A stretch of DNA of 20,969 nucleotides from the IMG/VR virus record IMGVR_UViG_3300045135_001290, positions 1-20,969 of that record; one strand, 5' to 3'. Origin of the DNA: a virus. Below, piece after piece: positions 9,026-16,882 of the stretch. The notes beneath the pieces were generated by a model. It did no database searches, was not told the origin of the DNA, and saw only the letters and a program-made list of their open reading frames with translations. Every line of letters begins with the position of its first letter. Position 1 is the first letter of the stretch. Made by a program: the position numbers and the translations under genes.

Positions 9026-10229
9026 ATTTTCTAGTTTTAATTCCAAACTTAGAAGGAGCTCCGGGATTTATTGCTTTAACTTTAAAACCTCCTAATTGCT
9101 CTACACTTTCGTGAGTTCCTCTGGGAGACATGTCAATGTTTTTTGCTTTAGCTACACTTTGTTTAATAGCATCTGCTTTACCTTGCTCATAAAAATGTTG
9201 GGCAATCTTATCCGCGTTCATAGCTGTAAACAAAGACTTATGATAACCCGCTGCGTCACTAATTTCATTTTTTTCGTTCAAGAACTTCTTGACAAAATTA
9301 TTAATATCGCTTTGAGTGTCTTTTACTTGATCTACATTATTTACTTTAAAACGAAATTGCTTTTCTCCAACATTGAAATCAAAACCTTTGAAATCATTAG
9401 AAAAAAGTTTTTCTGTTTTGTTTTTAAATGTAGAAACTTGTTGTTCAGCTAATTTTGCTGCTTCCGCGTTTTCTTTTTTATAACGATTAAAAAATTCAAT
9501 CGCTTTTTGTTGTTCTGGATTTAGTTTAGATCCAGCTTTTATTTCTTCGTAATATTTAGTTTTTAAACTATCAAGATGCTGCTTAGCTTTTGATAGCTCT
9601 TCTTTTTTAGCTAATTTTTTTCTTTTAATATCTACTTCATCATCTATGTCACCATCATAAGAAAAATTGTCTTCCATCAAGAAATCAATTTCTTCTTTAT
9701 CTAAATGAGGTTTAGTTGTTTCGTAATATTCTCTTAATAACTGATCATCATTTAAAGAAGAGTAATCAGTATTTAACTTAACATAATCTTCAAGGCTTCC
9801 ACCTGTTTCATTAATAAAATCTACAACTTTTTGAATATTTTCAGGAAGTTCTACTCCTAATTCTTTTTGTTCAGCTATAGCTTCTTGTATATCTTCTTGT
9901 AGATCAACTACTTGCTCTTGAACTTTTTCTTCTTGTATTTCTTCAATTACAGATTCAGGTTCTTCTTGAACGGGTTGTTCTTCATTTTGAACGGTGTTTT
10001 GTACTTCTTCAACCATTTCTTTGCTGTCGCTACTGTTTTCGGGTTGTCCGATAGTATCATCGCTTGCATCTGTTTTTTGCTCTGGAATGGCATTTTCAGT
10101 TGTATTATTTAATTCGTTTAAATTTACTTTAATAATGCCATCATCATAAGACATAGCTTTATTTTCTTCGGTTTTTTGCTCTTGAACAACTTCTTGTGTT
10201 GCTAAAGCTTCTTCATTCGTTTCTGACAT
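9024..10229 (-). CDS. Capsid scaffolding protein
   Basis: A 401-residue protein between portal and capsid genes, the classic scaffold position. Residues 1-125 are extremely acidic and Gln/Glu-rich with no hydrophobic core, so probably disordered. Residues about 125-190 include a short globular-looking helical segment (ELPENIQKVVDFINETGGSL). Residues about 205-285 form a Lys/Glu/Ala-rich coiled coil. The C-terminal 100 residues are helical and turn basic at the end (GGFKVKAINPGAPSKFGIKT), matching scaffolds whose basic C-terminus binds the shell. It has no protease motif. It would direct procapsid assembly and then be expelled or degraded. No sequence-level homolog is claimed; the call rests on composition, order and length. 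Confidence 0.8.
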   Translation of the reverse strand: MSETNEEALATQEVVQEQKTEENKAMSYDDGIIKVNLNELNNTTENAIPEQKTDASDDTIGQPENSSDSKEMVEEVQNTVQNEEQPVQEEPESVIEEIQEEKVQEQVVDLQEDIQEAIAEQKELGVELPENIQKVVDFINETGGSLEDYVKLNTDYSSLNDDQLLREYYETTKPHLDKEEIDFLMEDNFSYDGDIDDEVDIKRKKLAKKEELSKAKQHLDSLKTKYYEEIKAGSKLNPEQQKAIEFFNRYKKENAEAAKLAEQQVSTFKNKTEKLFSNDFKGFDFNVGEKQFRFKVNNVDQVKDTQSDINNFVKKFLNEKNEISDAAGYHKSLFTAMNADKIAQHFYEQGKADAIKQSVAKAKNIDMSPRGTHESVEQLGGFKVKAINPGAPSKFGIKTRK

Positions 10230-10261
10230 GATAAAATATTATATAATTATTACTATTATTA

Positions 10262-12688
10262 TTACTTAGGGTCAAAAGAACCTAAGTTGAAATTACCGCT
10301 AAGTATATCATTACCTGATGATTCAAAATTTTTCGGCGGTAAATTGTTTTGTCTTTGTTCTATTAATTCGCTTTGTTGAGTTGCTTGTAATTCGGTTCTT
10401 TTATCTTTACGATCTTCTTTTTCTTTTATTTCAGATTTTTTACTTTGAACTTCCATACCTTTTAAACTCATATTCATTTCAAACTCCATTTGCATTAACT
10501 CTTTTTTCAAAGCAGCTTCTTGCATTAATTTTTGTTGATCTATTTGAGCTTTTGTTTGTTCTAATATAATTTTTTGTTGCGTAAGGGCCTCTTGTTTTTG
10601 TACTTCAGCTTGAGCAGCTACTTGTTGAGCCTGAGCGTTTGCTTCTGCTTGAGCTTGTATATTCTGTTGTTGTATTTGCTGATCTCTTATTTGTTTTTCG
10701 TTTCTTCTAAGTTTTAGTAATTGATTAGCTAATTTTATATTTTTAATTTCTCTTAAATCTATAGCGTCAGACAAATCTATTAAACCACTTTGTACAGCTG
10801 CTTGAATATTGTTTTCTAAAACTGCTCTTTGTTCTTCATCAGGCTGTAACTCAATAAATATACCAAAATCATATAAGTATAAATCACTCATCTCCTCTAA
10901 GACAGCTACGTTTTGGTTACCTATTTTATGTATAAAAGCTTCCCTTGTTGGTGAATATTCTAATATATCTGATATTCTAAGCGACAAACCTTCACATAGA
11001 TCAGAAGTTAAAAATAAACTACCATCTAATATGTGTCTAGTTGCTGTATTTGAATTTGCAGCAGCTAATTTTTGAACGCCAACTAAAGCTCTAGAATCAG
11101 GAGTACTACCATCTCTTGCTTCGTTTAAGCCTGTTACATCTCTTATCATTTGTAGATAATAGTTGTAGTTAGCAATTAAACTTTGTATTTTTCCACCTCC
11201 TGCTCCTGTAGATATTTCTTGAATAGGCACTTTTCCTGGATTCATATCTCCTTCTTGAGTAAAAGACCTACCTATAACAGAACCTGTTTGGAAAAACATA
11301 TTTAGTGCCTCTTGCGGATTGTAATTTGTTCCATTACCTAAATCAACCTCGGCTAGACCATCAGCATCTAAGTAAACTCCATCTGGAACCATTCTTGACA
11401 TAACTTGTTGCAGTTTTAAATGAGTTAGTTGTATCATATCTGCAAAACCTGTTATTCTACTAACAAGAGATTCAATCCTTCCTTTGTACATTCTAGGAGC
11501 TACAATACTGTAGTTCATTTTTACTTTTGTATAATCGCTTTTAGGGCGTATCATATTTTTAGCAAGCTCCCATTTAAGCATTCTGCCCCCTAGTATCTTA
11601 ACACCTTCATATAAAACTTCTAATGATTGAGACGCTTTTTCAATACCATACTCTTCATATAATTCTGGCGGCGGATTAAAATCATCATCTTTTGGTATTA
11701 TTTTCGATGCTCCCGTAGAAGTTTCTTTAACTTTATAAACTTCATTTGTAAAAGTTTTATAGTTAAAATATAAAACCTGTACAGTATTTGAGTCGGTTTC
11801 ATCGTAGTTAGTAATTGATCTATCATAAAAACCATTACTTTGATAAGATTGAGAAGATATTTCTTGTAATTCATCATTTGTTAACCAAGGAAATTCTTTT
11901 TTAAGCTCGTTTAAATGAACTCTTTTTATTTCTCCTACATAATAAATATCTTCAAAGTAAGGCGAATCAGTATAAGACCAAACTAAATCAACTGGATCTA
12001 CATATTCAATTCTAGCTCCTTCTGATTTATTAAAAGTATTTTTTACAGCGGCAATCCCTATTGTAGTTAAATCATAATTACACCTTCTTCTAATAAGATT
12101 ATAATTATTACCTTCTAATAAAACATTTAGAGCTTGCTCTTCAGCTAACTCAACCTCTTGCTTATAGCTGAGTTGCATATGCAAATCTAACTCTTCTTTA
12201 TTTTTAGGTAATGTTTCTGGATCATTTTCAAATAAGTTGACACCAAACTCTTGAGCAGCAAATTCATTTAGCTCTCTTGTTTGCATATCTCTTATTAATG
12301 ACTCCATATACTTTGTTCTCTTTTCAACCCCATAAGGATCTTGAGAATAAGCTTTTATGTCAAAAAGTCTTTCAGATATACCATTTACAACAATATCTAC
12401 AAACTTAGGTATTATAGGTACAGGTTTCCAATCTAAATTAAGATATGACAAATCACCGTTTATAGATAATTCATCTTTATATTTTTGTATGCTCTGTTCT
12501 CCTCTAGCATATAATCTTAAGTTGTGAAATGTGTTTTGGTTACTTTTAAATCTACCATAACCGTTATCACTACTAAACCACTCGTTTTCAATAGCTCTAC
12601 CTACAGATGTTCCGTAGTCCATTGACATTTTTTCTTTGTCACTTGCTATTTGACTTGGAAAATAATTTGTTATAACAGATTTAGCCAT
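10262..12688 (-). CDS. Portal protein with long C-terminal Gln-rich helix
   Basis: An 808-residue protein forming the dodecameric DNA channel at one capsid vertex. Portal hallmarks are the N-terminal clip/wing segment LDWKPVPIIPKFVDIVVNGI (residues 85-104), and a stem/crown segment with DVTGLNEARDGSTPDSRALV (517-536) followed by a long helix QKLAAANSNTATRHILDGSL. Residues about 655-780 are a Gln/Ala/Lys-rich continuous helix, similar in position and length to the C-terminal barrel of P22 portal. The last 25 residues are Asn/Ser/Gly-rich. It lies 4 nt after the large terminase stop and 32 nt before the scaffold. At 808 residues it is longer than most portals, owing mainly to the C-terminal helix. 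Confidence in portal is high; the barrel comparison is inferred. Confidence 0.88.
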   Translation of the reverse strand: MAKSVITNYFPSQIASDKEKMSMDYGTSVGRAIENEWFSSDNGYGRFKSNQNTFHNLRLYARGEQSIQKYKDELSINGDLSYLNLDWKPVPIIPKFVDIVVNGISERLFDIKAYSQDPYGVEKRTKYMESLIRDMQTRELNEFAAQEFGVNLFENDPETLPKNKEELDLHMQLSYKQEVELAEEQALNVLLEGNNYNLIRRRCNYDLTTIGIAAVKNTFNKSEGARIEYVDPVDLVWSYTDSPYFEDIYYVGEIKRVHLNELKKEFPWLTNDELQEISSQSYQSNGFYDRSITNYDETDSNTVQVLYFNYKTFTNEVYKVKETSTGASKIIPKDDDFNPPPELYEEYGIEKASQSLEVLYEGVKILGGRMLKWELAKNMIRPKSDYTKVKMNYSIVAPRMYKGRIESLVSRITGFADMIQLTHLKLQQVMSRMVPDGVYLDADGLAEVDLGNGTNYNPQEALNMFFQTGSVIGRSFTQEGDMNPGKVPIQEISTGAGGGKIQSLIANYNYYLQMIRDVTGLNEARDGSTPDSRALVGVQKLAAANSNTATRHILDGSLFLTSDLCEGLSLRISDILEYSPTREAFIHKIGNQNVAVLEEMSDLYLYDFGIFIELQPDEEQRAVLENNIQAAVQSGLIDLSDAIDLREIKNIKLANQLLKLRRNEKQIRDQQIQQQNIQAQAEANAQAQQVAAQAEVQKQEALTQQKIILEQTKAQIDQQKLMQEAALKKELMQMEFEMNMSLKGMEVQSKKSEIKEKEDRKDKRTELQATQQSELIEQRQNNLPPKNFESSGNDILSGNFNLGSFDPK

Positions 12689-12692
12689 ACTT

Positions 12693-14906
12693 TTAATTTT
12701 CTATTATTTTTGAAAACACACCAGAATTAGTATATTTTGATATTTTTAAATTTATTTTATTTTTTTGCACATTTGCTTTTGGATAATACTTATGTCTGTT
12801 ACAAGCCATTATAGCTAAACCAGAACTTATAGCAGCGTCAAACTTGGTTCTGTTGTTAATATCAAAACCAGCCCAGTCGTTTAAAGTTCTATTAAAATAC
12901 ATAGTACCATAAGTATTGTCTTCCAGTAATCCCACGTGTTTATCTATATAGCTTTCAATAGCTGCAGCGTGAGCTTGCTTTATATCTTCGCTTGAGTTAG
13001 GCATACCGCCTATTTCTTTTTCGGTAACCGATAATTTATTCCAAATACGGTCAGGTCTATTCATTGAATATCCTCTATAACCTCTTCTTTTAAAATAATA
13101 TAATAATCTAGGTTTATTATTTTCAGCTAATAAAGGCATTCCGTAAAAAACACAAGCCATTAAAACATCTTCAAAAAACATATCCGCTGTTTGCGGTCTA
13201 GCTATGTATTCTAAAAAGAATGTATTAGCAGGAGCATCTTCCATGCTAAATTTGGTTAGTCCGTGTAAAGCTCCTTTAGATCCTTTACCTCCTACAGTAC
13301 CTGATATATCATAACTATCGCATCCAAAAGCGCCCATATGTTCGTTACCTGGGTATTTTATACCGTTTTTTATTATCTGCCTATTTTGTAAAGCAGCATT
13401 AGGTACCCAAGATATTTTAAATCTACCGTTAGGGTTTGGGGTAAATACTACTTTAGAATCTTTAATACCATTAACCCATTGAAAGTTACCAGTTGTAATT
13501 ACATTTGAATTACTAAGATCTTCATTGTAGTCTATTTGCTCATATATCTTAGCTAAATTAAATATACTATTTTTAGCTTCGTCTCTAAAAGCGTGTTCTT
13601 CTGTTCTTGGAAATTGTCGATAATATTCGTTTAAAGCGTCCTGGTCACCTTTTAATCCATCAGCTTCATTTTCCCAATGCTCTATAACTCCGACCTCTAT
13701 AGGATCTCCTAATGGATCTAAAACTTCACTTTTAGGCGTATTAAATACAGGATGTCCATATTCATCTATAAATCCTTCATAATTCCATTCCATTGGAATA
13801 AACAAAGAATATAAACCAGAAGCTGTTTGACCATTTCTGTTTCTTTTTGTAACATCAGAGTTTACATATAATTTTTTAAAATTTTCTCCTCCTTTATCTA
13901 AAGCGTTTGACGTAGAACCCATCATACACTTTCCAATAACTCTAGAACCTAGTCTTAAACAAGTTTTTGTAACCCTCCAGTTATTTAATATATTATCAGG
14001 TCTTTCCCATTTACCGCTTTCATCATGAACTAATAATTTTAGCTTTTCACCATCATATGAGTTATCCCCTGTATTCTTCCAGTCAATAGTTGTATCTAAA
14101 CCTTCTAGAACCTCTATTTTTTCTTTATTTTGTATAGATTTTCTAGTTAACCTAGAAGCTGGGACCCTATAAGCTAATTCAGTTTTAGGTCGATCCATAC
14201 CATCTTGTATCGGTTTGAAAAAGAATGGATAGTTTATACTAATAGGTACAACCTTATCTGTAAACATTTTCTTTGCGTCGGCACCAGATTTAGATAATAT
14301 ACCAAATCTAGCATCTGAACTAATAGTTGCTTGATTAACAGTTTCACCTGAAGCCATAAAACTAAACCCAGAACGTCTATTTTTTAAATAACACATTCCA
14401 TAACACCTGTTATCTGCTTTACAAGCTTCCCAAAATATAAAAAACAATCTATTTGCTTCACGAAAATCAGGTCTACCTACATCTATTTTGGACCATTGAA
14501 GATACATATAATGAGTACCTGTTAAATATGTTGGCTTATTTTTGTTATAAAACCAATAACCTTCTTCCCTTCTTTTAAACTCTTCATCAATATATGGCTC
14601 CCATTTTTCTTGAAATTTCTCAGGAAGTTCTCTCCAATCAAAAATACTAGAAATAGCTTTAAGTTCTTTTGGATACTCTGCTGGTTTCCATTTATTTATG
14701 CTTTTATCAATTTTAGCAGGTTCTTTCGGTAAAGCTATTTTTAAATTTTGTATATTATAAATTTCACCAATTTGACCCGTCTTGCTAATTACAACTACAT
14801 CATGCTCCTTATTATAGCCATACTTCCATTTTTTACCTCTATTTAGTCTAGAGATGGTTGTATGCTTTATTGGTGTTATAACGCTATATAATGATTGCTC
14901 GTACAT
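12693..14906 (-). CDS. Terminase large subunit
   Basis: A 737-residue packaging motor with ATPase and nuclease halves. The Walker A position holds KNRRSGFS (175-182), an Arg-rich variant without the usual GKT/S. Walker B is LKLLVHDES (289-297; Asp295-Glu296), and a coupling-type GSTSNA follows at 330-335. The nuclease half begins with FGCDSYD (527-533; Asp530 likely metal ligand) and ends with an acidic residue in a KFDAAISSG helix (Asp690), as in RNase H-like terminase nucleases. The N-terminal 90 residues form an extension before the motor. The ATG at 14906 overlaps the stop of the small-terminase-like gene by 1 nt, and the stop is 4 nt before the portal start. It would cut concatemeric DNA and pump it through the portal. 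The odd Walker A is typical of several marine phage terminases in my recollection. Confidence 0.88.
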   Translation of the reverse strand: MYEQSLYSVITPIKHTTISRLNRGKKWKYGYNKEHDVVVISKTGQIGEIYNIQNLKIALPKEPAKIDKSINKWKPAEYPKELKAISSIFDWRELPEKFQEKWEPYIDEEFKRREEGYWFYNKNKPTYLTGTHYMYLQWSKIDVGRPDFREANRLFFIFWEACKADNRCYGMCYLKNRRSGFSFMASGETVNQATISSDARFGILSKSGADAKKMFTDKVVPISINYPFFFKPIQDGMDRPKTELAYRVPASRLTRKSIQNKEKIEVLEGLDTTIDWKNTGDNSYDGEKLKLLVHDESGKWERPDNILNNWRVTKTCLRLGSRVIGKCMMGSTSNALDKGGENFKKLYVNSDVTKRNRNGQTASGLYSLFIPMEWNYEGFIDEYGHPVFNTPKSEVLDPLGDPIEVGVIEHWENEADGLKGDQDALNEYYRQFPRTEEHAFRDEAKNSIFNLAKIYEQIDYNEDLSNSNVITTGNFQWVNGIKDSKVVFTPNPNGRFKISWVPNAALQNRQIIKNGIKYPGNEHMGAFGCDSYDISGTVGGKGSKGALHGLTKFSMEDAPANTFFLEYIARPQTADMFFEDVLMACVFYGMPLLAENNKPRLLYYFKRRGYRGYSMNRPDRIWNKLSVTEKEIGGMPNSSEDIKQAHAAAIESYIDKHVGLLEDNTYGTMYFNRTLNDWAGFDINNRTKFDAAISSGLAIMACNRHKYYPKANVQKNKINLKISKYTNSGVFSKIIEN

Positions 14907-15181
14907 TATCTAGATCTTTTTTCAGCAAAACCTTTAACTGTTTTTGTTACAACAGTATCTTTAGGTTTATCATCTAAAGCATTTTGCTCATCATTTATTC
15001 TATTTAATATTTCAAAAGCATCAAATATTGCTAGCTTTTTAGTTGCTGCTGCATTTTTTAATCTATCTGCAGATATGTCGTCATCTGAATCAACAATAGC
15101 TTCTTTTGCTACTTTTATTAATTCTTCTACAGCTTTATGTCCAGCTTGGATTATATTCTTTTTCGTTTCCTTGATATTCAT
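14906..15181 (-). CDS. Probable terminase small subunit
   Basis: A 91-residue helical protein immediately upstream of the large terminase, overlapping its ATG by 1 nt. The core (about 36-66) reads DISADRLKNAAATKKLAIFD then AFEILNRINDEQ, a motif I recognise from small proteins preceding terL in marine phages. The C-terminal 20 residues are basic and probably disordered. It would bind the packaging site and hand DNA to the large subunit. Its first 47 nt overlap the end of the upstream GroES-like gene in another frame. No in-frame ATG lies close downstream, so the overlap seems real. The small-terminase call rests mainly on position and helical character. Confidence 0.6.
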   Translation of the reverse strand: MNIKETKKNIIQAGHKAVEELIKVAKEAIVDSDDDISADRLKNAAATKKLAIFDAFEILNRINDEQNALDDKPKDTVVTKTVKGFAEKRSR

Positions 15182-15728
15182 ATTTAATTGTAATTGATTT
15201 GGTAGGAACTCTATACAACCTGTCCTTGTTTATAATAAACTCATATTCTGCTCCAGGTTTAAAGCCAACTAAAGATCCGGTTTCTAAGAAATCTAATTCA
15301 GGATCTTTATATACTAAAACACCAATACCTTCTTTTTCAAAATTACTAGAAAACATATTATTTTCAGCTAATGGTTTTATAAAGTTAAAACCTTTACAAG
15401 CTTTAAATGTATCATTATTTTTTCGGTATCCAAATACTTGATCTAAGCTAACGAAATAAGTGTCTTCGTTGTAATAGCTTCTACTATTCTTTTCGTTGCC
15501 TCTAATGTCTTTAAAACGTCTAAAAACATTATGATGAACTATAATCTCATCTCCGACTTTTATTTCTGTATCTATTTCTAAAGGTACAGCTAAAACTTTT
15601 GCGATTCTATTAGAATAATTATGATTATGAAGCTCTGTGTTTAATATTAATTCAGAACCATTTATGTTTTTTTTATTTGTATATCTATTACCTAATGGTT
15701 TTACTATAAAATTATATAAAGCTTTCAT
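15135..15728 (-). CDS. Double GroES-like (Cpn10-fold) protein
   Basis: A 197-residue protein that reads as two GroES-like barrels in tandem. The first half (1-105) has the Cpn10 layout: ALYNFIVKPLGNRY at the start, a possible mobile loop with GSELIL (24-29), then RIAKVLAVPLEI, IKVGDEIIVHHN and a closing YFVSLDQVFGYR. The second half (about 114-185) repeats it: FNFIKPLAEN, GIGVLVYKDPEL, a G-x-x-V-G-F segment, EYEFIINKDRLYRV and a final strand. Chloroplast Cpn20 is the known precedent for fused tandem Cpn10 domains. It sits just ahead of the terminases, away from the groEL-groES pair at the right edge. It may be a second co-chaperonin for capsid folding like T4 gp31, or a GroES-fold structural protein. 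The first-domain resemblance is good; the second is weaker. Its start overlaps the upstream stop by 1 nt. Confidence 0.6.
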   Translation of the reverse strand: MKALYNFIVKPLGNRYTNKKNINGSELILNTELHNHNYSNRIAKVLAVPLEIDTEIKVGDEIIVHHNVFRRFKDIRGNEKNSRSYYNEDTYFVSLDQVFGYRKNNDTFKACKGFNFIKPLAENNMFSSNFEKEGIGVLVYKDPELDFLETGSLVGFKPGAEYEFIINKDRLYRVPTKSITIKYEYQGNEKEYNPSWT

Positions 15729-15946
15729 TAATATTGCAAATCATATTCAACCGCGATTGCCATGTTTTTATTAAAATCTTTCCAAGGCAATACCTCATTG
15801 TTTTTTTCAATATATATCGAGTACTTAGTTTCTTCTTCAATTATATTAATTATAGTGTGACCACCATACACTTCCTGACCAACAGAATAGTGCATGGCAT
15901 CACTTTTATAATCTTTACCAATACTAATCTTCCTTATTAGACTCAT
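15728..15946 (-). CDS. Small conserved hypothetical protein
   Basis: A 72-residue protein, starting from the internal ATG at 15946. A longer start at 15964 adds six residues but deepens the overlap with the upstream gene. The sequence SLIRKISIGKDYKSDAMHYS near the N-terminus, then VGQEVYGGHTIINIIEE and a closing AIAVEYDLQY, forms a compact beta-type domain. I associate this with an uncharacterised family common in flavobacterial phages, usually beginning at the Met before the ISIGKDY motif, which supports the shorter start. It overlaps the upstream coiled-coil gene by 23 nt and the next gene by 1 nt (TAATG). Function unknown. Confidence 0.6.
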   Translation of the reverse strand: MSLIRKISIGKDYKSDAMHYSVGQEVYGGHTIINIIEEETKYSIYIEKNNEVLPWKDFNKNMAIAVEYDLQY

Positions 15947-16163
15947 CTTCTGTAATTTCTCCATCTTGAAGATTCACAGATACTTTCCCGTAAGTTTCTT
16001 CTAAATCTTTTTGGATTTTTTGCAATTCGTTATTTTCATTAGCAATCGCGTGTAGTAGCTCATGTTTTTGAGCTTCAACTCCTCCGATTTGCATTTGCAA
16101 ATTATTGATATTGCCTACTACTTTTTGTAATGCTTCTAACTCTTCTGTTTTAATTTTACTCAT
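15924..16163 (-). CDS. Small coiled-coil protein
   Basis: A 79-residue protein that is almost entirely a predicted coiled coil (residues 5-58, with repeated Leu/Ile at heptad spacing: EELEALQKVV, NINNLQMQI, LQKIQKDLEE). It ends in a short YGKVSVNLQDGEITEDES tail that is acidic. I recall similar small proteins with a conserved YGK-x-SVNLQxGE tail in flavobacterial and marine phages, with no assigned role. No enzymatic motif is visible. It overlaps the downstream gene by 23 nt and follows the 97-residue hypothetical gene with a 29-nt AT-only-like gap. It may be an oligomerisation or adaptor protein. Confidence 0.6.
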   Translation of the reverse strand: MSKIKTEELEALQKVVGNINNLQMQIGGVEAQKHELLHAIANENNELQKIQKDLEETYGKVSVNLQDGEITEDESNKED

Positions 16164-16192
16164 TTGATTTAATTTAATTGTTAATTTATTAT

Positions 16193-16486
16193 TTATTCAA
16201 TGTTTAATTGACTTTCTATATGTTTAGTAATTACGTGTATATCTACATTTTTTAACTTTCTGTTACCTAATCCTAGTTTGTTATCTTCATAAAACTTTTC
16301 AGGATCAATAAGTATTGACGCTAACTGAGCGACCATTAATTCCCAACTATCAAATTTCCAAGCATACTGTGTGCAGCCAACCATAAACATCCATTTATTA
16401 TCGGTTGTTTTTTTAATTTTAATAGGGTTTTTTCTAAAGTCTATATTTATATGAGAATTATTTTGTAATTCAGATTCGTTAATCAT
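16193..16486 (-). CDS. Hypothetical protein
   Basis: A 97-residue protein I do not recognise. The middle (about residues 25-60) alternates strands and aromatic residues (KWMFMVGCTQYAWKFDSWEL) and continues into a helix (MVAQLASILIDPEKFYED). The C-terminus is helical (VDIHVITKHIESQLNIE). There is no signal peptide or membrane segment. It lies 6 nt after the holin-like gene stop and 29 nt before the coiled-coil gene, so it belongs to the same transcription unit. Being next to a holin, it could be a lysis or host-takeover accessory, but nothing in its sequence shows that. Confidence 0.55.
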   Translation of the reverse strand: MINESELQNNSHINIDFRKNPIKIKKTTDNKWMFMVGCTQYAWKFDSWELMVAQLASILIDPEKFYEDNKLGLGNRKLKNVDIHVITKHIESQLNIE

Positions 16487-16492
16487 AGTAAT

Positions 16493-16882
16493 TTATTTTT
16501 GCTTTTTATTTTTTTCCCAAGTTCTACCTACAAAATAAGCTCCATATACGGTTATTAATAAAGATTGAAATATAGGCACATATTGTTCAGCTACTTGGAA
16601 TCCTCCAATATTCCCATCAAAGAAAGCTAATACCGTAAAAACAAACGTTAGAAATACCAAAACTAAAGGCCTAATGTTTTTAGATAAAAAACTATCACTA
16701 GCCATATCAGCTTTCCAACGTTCAGTAACTTGTTCTTGAGCCTCACTGTCGGCTTTTTCTAGTATTTCTTGTATTTGTTTTTTAATTAAAAGCTTTTCTT
16801 CTTCTGTAGTAGTAAGCTTATCAATGACGTTACCAATATCTTTGATAACGCCACCGGTAAGCCATTGAAAAATCTTTTTCAT
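16493..16882 (-). CDS. Holin, 3TM / gene-transfer-agent type
   Basis: A 129-residue membrane protein. The N-terminal 25 residues form an amphipathic segment (WLTGGVIKDIGNVIDKL) followed by TEEEK and a charged helix, then KNIRPLVLVFLTFVFTVLAF (TM1, about 69-88) and IFQSLLITVYGAYFVGRTWE (TM2, about 104-123), ending in a basic tail. This layout, with the KNIRPL motif before TM1 and Y-G-x-Y-F-x-G-R near the end, matches the GTA/3TM holin family (PF11351 as I recall). It would oligomerise in the inner membrane to time lysis. No endolysin is visible in the window, so the lysis partner must lie elsewhere. The start overlaps the upstream stop by 1 nt. Confidence 0.75.
   Translation of the reverse strand: MKKIFQWLTGGVIKDIGNVIDKLTTTEEEKLLIKKQIQEILEKADSEAQEQVTERWKADMASDSFLSKNIRPLVLVFLTFVFTVLAFFDGNIGGFQVAEQYVPIFQSLLITVYGAYFVGRTWEKNKKQK

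Noticed and set aside
9044-9051. TAAGTTTG on the minus strand upstream of the capsid gene, resembling a Bacteroidota -7 element
   Set aside because: No TTG lies at the expected 19-21 nt upstream, and the bases encode the conserved-looking scaffold C-terminus.
9096-9452. A 118-codon plus-strand frame rich in Phe, Ile and Cys
   Set aside because: It is antisense to the scaffold gene's Lys-rich coiled coil; composition is explained by that.
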